Shown here: positions 1-4,034 of the stretch, one piece after another
Layout: every line of letters begins with the position of its first letter
Numbering within the stretch: position 1 is the stretch's first letter
Source: Bacillota bacterium
Lineage (GTDB): Bacteria > Bacillota > Clostridia > Lachnospirales > Bianqueaceae
DNA: 11,218 nt
Direction: 5' to 3'
NCBI GenBank assembly: GCA_017467985.1
Contig: JAFUJY010000292.1
Location: forward strand, 1 to 11,218
The notes under the pieces: model-generated
Database searches by the model: none
Told to the model about the DNA's origin: nothing
Seen by the model: the letters and a program-made list of their open reading frames with translations, nothing else
Made by a program: the position numbers and the translations under genes

Positions 1-167
1 GGAACTTGTAATTGGGGGGCTCCTCTTACGACGATTTTAGAGTATGAAGGGATATCATATCTAAAATTTAAAGATGGATCTTCGGACGGTATCTATGGAT
101 TTGATGGAGAAATATTTACTTTGCTTGATACAATTGCGTATCCAGATGAGGTAAAGCAAGCAAAATA
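1..167 (+). repeat. Left copy of near-identical 167-bp direct repeat
   Basis: Bases 1-167 match 4515-4681 (constant offset 4514). I see only two differences, at 120 (t versus c) and 144 (a versus g). Similarity drops sharply after 167, from there on being only protein-level homology. The true left end is outside the window. The abrupt edge suggests recent gene conversion or a recent tandem duplication rather than uniform divergence. Confidence 0.9.
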
Positions 168-855
168 CAATGCTTATACAGTTGCATATTCTGTCAGTAC
201 TTATCAACAGTTTATCGACAATGGACCGTATACTCTGCAGGATACACTTGACACGCTCAACAGTTTACGGGAACAATGCGGTATAGTAGTTGAGGAAGAG
301 TCGTTTAATGTTGAGAAAATGCTGGCAACCTATCGTCAGATTGTCGCAGATTTAGAAGCTGTCCATGGTAAAACTACGGATGGTACTGACGGTCTGTGTA
401 TGGTAAAGTTGGTTGATCTGAACAAAGATGGTATTGATGAGTTGTTCTGTTCTTGGGTTGATTCTACGTCGGGTTTGTATATAGATGCGATTTACCTGTG
501 GAAGAATGGCGAGGCGAAGCAAATTTATACATACAAAGACTTTAGTGGCGAAAAAACGATGATCTCGTGGTATATCGGTGAGGAGGCTGTATATGTTGTA
601 GAAGGGTTTGATGGATATTATAATTATAAGAGATTAGTAGCAGATTTTATGGTTATAGAAGCCGCTATCCGCAGGTCTAATAGTCAAAAAGATCAGGATG
701 GTAATTATCTTAACGAATACTATCTAGGAGGCAAGCGTGTATCGGGCGATGAATTTGATGCGCTTTTTAATTCGATGCAATTCGTAGAGTATTGGTATGG
801 GACAGAAGAGGTTCCTGAAGACTGGAACAGCGTGTTGGTTACGCCGCATCAGTAA
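1..855 (+). CDS. Secreted/lipoprotein paralog with DxDxDG loop, 5' truncated by window
   Basis: The reading frame is open from base 1 to the TAA at 853-855, so this is the C-terminal part (284 codons) of a longer gene. The first 56 or so residues are nearly identical to residues 161 onward of the complete lipoprotein at 4035-5513, and weaker similarity continues to the end, so the two are paralogs. A Ca-binding-like loop, DLNKDGIDEL, begins at codon 139 and lines up with DFDGDGQDEL in the other copy. Such motifs resemble FG-GAP/VCBS or EF-hand-like loops of extracellular proteins. By analogy the missing N-terminus probably carries a lipoprotein signal and a Ser/Glu-rich linker. The TTG at 121 lies inside the conserved domain and is not a start. 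The function is unknown. A shared bidirectional terminator follows the stop. Confidence 0.8.
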   Translation, partial: GTCNWGAPLTTILEYEGISYLKFKDGSSDGIYGFDGEIFTLLDTIAYPDEVKQAKYNAYTVAYSVSTYQQFIDNGPYTLQDTLDTLNSLREQCGIVVEEESFNVEKMLATYRQIVADLEAVHGKTTDGTDGLCMVKLVDLNKDGIDELFCSWVDSTSGLYIDAIYLWKNGEAKQIYTYKDFSGEKTMISWYIGEEAVYVVEGFDGYYNYKRLVADFMVIEAAIRRSNSQKDQDGNYLNEYYLGGKRVSGDEFDALFNSMQFVEYWYGTEEVPEDWNSVLVTPHQ

Positions 856-868
856 AGGATACTGTCTT

Positions 869-911
869 AAAAAGTCCGCCGAGTTTATGATGGACTCGGC
901 GGACTTTTTTT
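869..911. terminator. Bidirectional intrinsic terminator between convergent genes
   Basis: A perfect 12-bp stem, AGTCCGCCGAGT (873-884) with ACTCGGCGGACT (894-905), has a 9-nt loop, an A-run on the left and a T-run on the right. It can therefore stop transcription from both sides. It serves the lipoprotein-like gene ending at 855 and the minus-strand endolysin gene, whose TAA stop (910-912) lies in the T-run. Confidence 0.92.
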
Positions 912-1980
912 AGTCAACTAATAACATACGTTTCCAGGTGTTCAAACCAATGATACCATCGGCAATTAGATCATGATCATTCTGATAACTAATGGTTGCT
1001 GATACACTTTCAGAACCGAAATCACCATCTGCACCATATTGCGGTAAGGCATATGCGTATGCCATCAACATTCTCTGTGCGAATACAGCCATTGCGCCGG
1101 TTGTACCGCTCTGTACAATCGCATTTGCTGCCGCAGATTCAGTGGAACTATCCCAAATGTCAGTAATAGTTAGTGTAGCGATACCTGCTGAGTTAATTGC
1201 TTGCTGAAATTCACCGATCCAAGAACGGCGACCATTATATGGAAGTTTAATAACCTGACCAACAGTAATAACATTAGCATTGGTAATGCTGTTGTAAGCG
1301 ACAACTTCATCAACAGTAAGTCCATGAGAGATAGCGATCTCTCCCAGAGTATCACCATATGTAACGATATACTCTTCATAATAAGATTCGTCGGGACCGA
1401 ATTCTATTTCACCGTTGTCTTCTACCATACGATATGTGGGTCGGCAGATAACTCCAATCAACGAACTAGTTCTGCTGATAGTTCTTCTTCCTACATTATC
1501 GGTAGTACTCATATTACCTTCAATTACATGTAACACCTGAGTACTTACGCTGGAACCTTCAACCCATTCTACAATACCAACATGATCGACATCATTATAG
1601 TATTCCGGATCCCAATCATACAATACAATATCACCGGCTTTTGCCAACTGACTGCTACTAAGGATACAGTTTTTTCTGTTATAAAAGTCTTTCATCTGCA
1701 TACATCCCTTGGAAATAAGAGCGTCACGACCTTCAGAGATGAATTGAGTGATATCTGTTGAATCTTTCGCATCCTGTTCGTTTGTAGTCAGATTACGGTT
1801 GGGACGTAAGTCGCCACAATTTACGCCTGCAGTGTGCAAGCACCAGGAAGTAAAACATGCACACCATTCTACTCGGGATGGAAATCCATACCAACTCCAG
1901 TACTTACTACCTCCCAGGTTTCTTCCGACTTCGCCTCTTGCGATAGATACTACGACATCTGCTTGATTTGTTGTTACCAT
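910..1980 (-). CDS. Phage-type endolysin: CHAP amidase/endopeptidase, LysM, peptidoglycan-binding domain
   Basis: The 356-residue protein has a CHAP domain at about residues 5-180, with probable catalytic Cys40 (in VEWCAC), His133 (in DVDHVGIVEW) and a polar residue in VIEGN (154-156). A LysM domain follows at about 204-247 (YIVTYGDTLGEIAISHG to VGQVIKLP). A C-terminal PG_binding_1-like domain spans about 256-355 (DGDFGSESV ... DGIIGLNTWK). CHAP enzymes cut the stem peptide or the amide bond of peptidoglycan; LysM and PG_binding_1 hold the enzyme on the wall. There is no signal peptide, as in holin-dependent endolysins, yet no holin is recognisable nearby. The ATG at 1980 has an AAGGAG site (1990-1995) nine bases upstream. 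The gene is last in a minus-strand series after an ArpU-like regulator, with a possible own promoter in that gene's 3' end. The exact bond cleaved cannot be told. Confidence 0.9.
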   Translation of the reverse strand: MVTTNQADVVVSIARGEVGRNLGGSKYWSWYGFPSRVEWCACFTSWCLHTAGVNCGDLRPNRNLTTNEQDAKDSTDITQFISEGRDALISKGCMQMKDFYNRKNCILSSSQLAKAGDIVLYDWDPEYYNDVDHVGIVEWVEGSSVSTQVLHVIEGNMSTTDNVGRRTISRTSSLIGVICRPTYRMVEDNGEIEFGPDESYYEEYIVTYGDTLGEIAISHGLTVDEVVAYNSITNANVITVGQVIKLPYNGRRSWIGEFQQAINSAGIATLTITDIWDSSTESAAANAIVQSGTTGAMAVFAQRMLMAYAYALPQYGADGDFGSESVSATISYQNDHDLIADGIIGLNTWKRMLLVD

Positions 1981-2028
1981 AATTCTTTTCTCCTTTTATT
2001 AAATAATATTTTGTGCGATTTCCTGCAG

Positions 2029-2074
2029 GTCCGTCTCACAAGATTATTGTATCATGCACTTTTCGGACATTTTG
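2029..2074 (-). promoter_or_regulatory. Candidate late promoter for the endolysin gene, overlapping the regulator's stop codon
   Basis: Reading the minus strand, TGATACAAT (2046-2054) fits an extended -10 (TGnTATAAT). Its TG is part of the TGA stop of the upstream regulator gene. The -35 region (about 2069-2074, ACAAAT) is poor, as expected for an activator-dependent promoter. Inverted GTCCG/CGGAC arms (2029-2033 and 2064-2068) sit symmetrically around the -10. No experimental support; inferred from sequence only. Confidence 0.45.
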
Positions 2075-2462
2075 TGCCTACTTCACGATGTTTTGTTTCA
2101 AAGGCACGTTGGGCATGTCCCAACAACTTGCGAGTGTAATCGTAGGCATAACACATCTCGCCTGCGATTTGATTCAGCGGCATATTCTCTACATATCTTA
2201 GATAGAGAATGTCTACATACTTGGGATTATCCAGTTCTTGGATCTGAGAGATTCGCTTTTCTTCCTCTACAGCAAAGGTTGTCTTGCATTTTAGAACTTT
2301 TTCTTCCAGTTGTTCCAGCTGCAGTAATTCTTTTTCTGCCAGCCTTTTGTTCTGAAATAGACCTGCGGTTCTCTGAAGTCTGCGCAGTTCTTTTTCTCTT
2401 TGGGCAGTCTTAATGCGCAGGGTTTCCAATTCGGATAGATACTGATCGGTCCATTTACCCAT
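2052..2462 (-). CDS. Phage late transcription regulator, ArpU/sigma-70 region 4-like
   Basis: The 136-residue protein has a charged, heptad-rich N-terminal half (about residues 8-78), likely coiled coil. A helix-turn-helix resembling sigma-70 region 4 follows at about 81-121 (KYVDILYLRYVENMPLNQIAGEM ... RKLLGHAQRAFE). Size and layout match the ArpU/RinA/DUF1492-like proteins that Firmicute phages encode just before late packaging genes and that activate late transcription. Here the next gene is the endolysin instead. I chose the ATG at 2462 because GGGGGTG (about 2469-2475) is well spaced for it; the in-frame ATG at 2483 would overlap the upstream gene and lacks a site. The upstream gene's TGA lies four bases before this start, so coupled translation is likely. 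The tail GTKCPKSA may be shaped by the promoter encoded in the same DNA. Family placement is by pattern, not by search. Confidence 0.75.
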   Translation of the reverse strand: MGKWTDQYLSELETLRIKTAQREKELRRLQRTAGLFQNKRLAEKELLQLEQLEEKVLKCKTTFAVEEEKRISQIQELDNPKYVDILYLRYVENMPLNQIAGEMCYAYDYTRKLLGHAQRAFETKHREVGTKCPKSA

Positions 2463-2466
2463 ATAA

Positions 2467-2691
2467 TCACCCCCGTAATCCATAGTCCATCAGCAAATTA
2501 TAAAGACTTAACCGCTCCAATCTGGCAATAGTGCGTTTCTTTTCTTTTATTAACTGTACCTTTGTTTTGTAAAAGGAACAGTCGCCATTTGCCAGATGGT
2601 CAGTGTCAGTCAATACGGTGCAGCAGCCGCTTCTGCTGCGAAAGGCACATTCATCGTGTGCGGTGCATTTCATGTTTAATGGTTCTGTCAT
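2467..2691 (-). CDS. Small Cys-rich phage-type protein, unknown function
   Basis: This 74-residue protein is the first gene of the minus-strand operon. Cys9, Cys15, Cys23, Cys24 and Cys38 (CTAHDEC ... GCCTVLTDTD ... GDCSFYKTK) suggest a small metal-binding fold, followed by a basic helix at about 44-64. Short proteins of this pattern (Cys pairs, TALTDT-like stretch, CxFYKT) are common beside regulators in Firmicute prophages, but I know of no assigned role. The ATG at 2691 has a strong AGGAGGGG site about seven bases upstream. It ends four bases before the ArpU-like gene start, consistent with one transcript from the promoter at 2739-2767. An adaptor or DNA/RNA-binding accessory of the regulator is possible but is only a guess. 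Confidence 0.7.
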   Translation of the reverse strand: MTEPLNMKCTAHDECAFRSRSGCCTVLTDTDHLANGDCSFYKTKVQLIKEKKRTIARLERLSLYNLLMDYGLRG

Positions 2692-2712
2692 TATGACCCC
2701 TCCTATTCTTGA

Positions 2713-2726
2713 TTCATGTATTTTCG
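2713..2726. promoter_or_regulatory. Operator-like motif, copy 1 (near the minus transcription start)
   Basis: TTCATGTATTTTCG here and TTCGTGTATTTACG at 2777-2790 agree at 12 of 14 positions, 64 bp apart. This copy lies just downstream of the minus-strand -10, so a bound repressor would block transcription. It is part of a partial inverted repeat (TTCA ... TGAA, 2713-2730). It is a likely binding site of the neighbouring XRE repressor, by inference. Confidence 0.45.
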
Positions 2727-2738
2727 TGAATTATCTGT

Positions 2739-2767
2739 ATTATAAACGATAAAGCGTATTTTGTCAA
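2739..2767 (-). promoter_or_regulatory. Perfect consensus sigma-A promoter for the lysis/late-regulator operon
   Basis: On the minus strand, TTGACA (2762-2767) and TATAAT (2739-2744) are separated by exactly 17 bp. This is the full consensus with optimal spacing, about 45-50 bases upstream of the first start codon (2691). Such a strong promoter in front of a lysin operon implies tight repression, and operator-like motifs lie on both sides of it. Confidence 0.88.
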
Positions 2768-2780
2768 GAACAAATGTTCG
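2767..2780. promoter_or_regulatory. LexA/SOS-box-like palindrome next to the minus-strand -35
   Basis: AGAACAAATGTTCG contains GAAC-N4-GTTC and fits the Gram-positive SOS box (CGAACRNRYGTTCG) at all but the first base. It directly abuts and by one base overlaps the TTGACA of the minus promoter. A bound repressor would hinder RNA polymerase, which suggests DNA-damage control. It could instead be an operator of the adjacent XRE repressor. Confidence 0.5.
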
Positions 2781-2802
2781 TGTATTTACGAAATTGCGTA
2801 AA
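2777..2802. promoter_or_regulatory. Operator-like motif copy 2 with overlapping TTTACG/CGTAAA inverted repeat
   Basis: TTCGTGTATTTACGAA (2777-2792) is an imperfect palindrome (arms TTCGT/ACGAA) and repeats the motif at 2713. A second palindrome, TTTACG-N6-CGTAAA, overlaps it at 2785-2802 and ends six bases before the -35 of the plus-strand repressor promoter. Sites of this kind between divergent promoters are typical of phage repressor control regions. Confidence 0.5.
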
Positions 2803-2808
2803 AGGATA

Positions 2809-2837
2809 TTGATTTTTTTCTGTTTTTATGATATTCT
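2809..2837 (+). promoter_or_regulatory. Promoter of the XRE repressor / ImmA-like pair
   Basis: TTGATT (2809-2814) and TATTCT (2832-2837) are 17 bp apart, with a TG at 2829-2830 giving an extended -10. It drives the genes at 2866 and 3343 and lies beside the operator-like palindromes, so autoregulation is likely. Confidence 0.65.
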
Positions 2838-2865
2838 AATCATATGAAATAGGAGGTGTTATGGT

Positions 2866-3324
2866 ATGTCGATAGAACAAGAGCTTAAAGGATTGATTCT
2901 TGAACAATACAAAAGCATTCGTGCATTTTCTTTAGAGGTGGATATTCCCTATTCCACAATTGATACCATGTTGAAACGGGGAATATCCGGTACAGCGATA
3001 TCGACGGTTACAAAGATCTGTAATGCGTTGGATATTGATACAGATAGTCTTTCTAGGGGCGTTCTTCGTAAAAGGCTGCATGTTGCACGAACATCTTTTA
3101 CTTATGCAGAGGAGGCCCATATAAAAAAATACCGTGTGCTGGATGCTCACGGTAAAAAAACGGTAGATCTAATTTTAGATAATGAATATGAACGCTGCAA
3201 GCCGCTATCAGACGATATTATTTGTTTCCAGGATTCAGGCCTTCGTGCTGCTCATAACGACAATACATCACCGGAGCAGCTGGAAAAAATGAATAACGAT
3301 CTTGACTGGCTGGATCAGCAGTAA
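2866..3324 (+). CDS. XRE-family phage-type repressor
   Basis: The 152-residue protein starts with a Cro/CI-type helix-turn-helix at about residues 10-60 (SIRAFSLEVDIPYSTIDTMLKRG ... TVTKICNALDID). Its recognition helix is near 28-37. The rest is acidic and probably serves for oligomerisation or contact with the partner. The ATG at 2866 is seven bases after AGGAGGTG (2851-2858); an ATG at 2861 is out of frame and stops at once. It is followed 18 bases later by an ImmA/IrrE-like gene, the arrangement of ICEBs1 immR-immA and of many Firmicute prophages, where the protease inactivates the repressor on DNA damage. It probably represses the divergent lysis/late-regulator operon through the palindromes at 2713-2802. 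No peptidase domain of the LexA/CI (S24) type is visible, so it depends on a partner for relief. Confidence 0.85.
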   Translation: MSIEQELKGLILEQYKSIRAFSLEVDIPYSTIDTMLKRGISGTAISTVTKICNALDIDTDSLSRGVLRKRLHVARTSFTYAEEAHIKKYRVLDAHGKKTVDLILDNEYERCKPLSDDIICFQDSGLRAAHNDNTSPEQLEKMNNDLDWLDQQ

Positions 3325-3342
3325 TAGTTAGGGGGGATCTTA

Positions 3343-3810
3343 ATGAATTCATACGAGGCTGCTTTGCAAAAAGCCGCTGATATGGGGTATCGAGTAATCG
3401 AAAACTGTCACTTTCAAAGCGATGCGCTGGGACTTATTTCCAAGCATACGATTGGTCTAAGCGATAAGTTGGAAACTTCTACAGAGAAGCGCTGTGTATT
3501 GGTAGAGGAAATGGCCCATGGAGAAATCAGTTTTTCGAACATTTTGGATATGACTGAAGTTCAAAATCGTAAGGAAGAGTTAAAGGCTCGCCGCCGTTGT
3601 CATGATGATTTAATCGGGCCGGAGCGTTTAGCGGATGCTGTTCGCTCTGGCTGTCAATCCCTATATGAAGTCGCCGCATTCCTTGATGTTACTGAGAGGT
3701 TATTGATAGAAGCGATTGTAGAATACAAGTCGCGCTATGGCCTTTGGCTGCATTTGGCGGACGGGGATGTTATCTTTTTTGAACCATTAGCCGTGTATAG
3801 AAATATGTAA
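3343..3810 (+). CDS. ImmA/IrrE-like putative metallopeptidase (anti-repressor), variant motif
   Basis: The 155-residue protein has the ImmA/IrrE layout: CVLVEEMAHGEISFSN at 51-66 followed by RKEELKARR, as in many phage 'EELGH' versions. The motif here is E55-E56-M57-A58-H59 rather than classic HExxH, with His59 kept. Classic ImmA cuts its cognate XRE repressor after DNA damage. Whether this variant still binds metal is uncertain. The C-terminal half (about 95-130: RLADAVRSGCQSLYEVAAFLDVTERLL) looks like a winged or helix-turn-helix type region seen in these proteins. The ATG at 3343 has AGGGGGGAT (3330-3338) as binding site and lies 18 bases after the repressor stop, so the two form an operon. 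It probably relieves repression of the divergent operon. Confidence 0.78.
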   Translation: MNSYEAALQKAADMGYRVIENCHFQSDALGLISKHTIGLSDKLETSTEKRCVLVEEMAHGEISFSNILDMTEVQNRKEELKARRRCHDDLIGPERLADAVRSGCQSLYEVAAFLDVTERLLIEAIVEYKSRYGLWLHLADGDVIFFEPLAVYRNM

Positions 3811-3881
3811 TTATGAGAAAGAATACTTCTATTTGGTTTCCTTTTTTTGGTTTTAGTTTTTGGATGGCGGTGAAGATGTAG

Positions 3882-3943
3882 AAATGCCAACTTTTGATGT
3901 GGATTGATGTATTGCAACCACACTATAAAGTTGGCATTTTTGT
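3882..3943 (+). terminator. Long-stem intrinsic terminator after the repressor operon
   Basis: AAATGCCAACTTT (3882-3894) pairs perfectly with AAAGTTGGCATTT (3927-3939), 13 bp, followed by a T-rich tail. The 32-base apical part can fold further (TGTGG 3898-3902 with CCACA 3918-3922). It separates the repressor pair from the lipoprotein promoter. The A-run at 3882-3884 and weak upstream A content make minus-strand use less likely. Confidence 0.85.
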
Positions 3944-3967
3944 TAAAAAATTGTAATACTTTTGTCA

Positions 3968-3996
3968 TTGCATTTGCCTAATATGTATTATATAAT
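3968..3996 (+). promoter_or_regulatory. Promoter of the lipoprotein gene
   Basis: TTGCAT (3968-3973) and a consensus TATAAT (3991-3996) are 17 bp apart, about 40 bases before the start codon at 4035, in AT-rich DNA just after the terminator. An alternative -35, TTGTCA, lies at 3962. Confidence 0.7.
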
Positions 3997-4034
3997 ATAA
4001 CTAATAAAGAAGATCATTATTAGGGGGTGTTGGA

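Noticed and set aside
121..123. TTG as a start codon for the first gene
   Set aside because: The frame continues upstream with strong identity to the paralog, so the gene begins outside the window.
2463..2483. Seven-residue N-terminal extension of the ArpU-like protein (ATG at 2483)
   Set aside because: It would overlap the upstream gene and has no binding site, whereas ATG 2462 has GGGGGTG at good distance.
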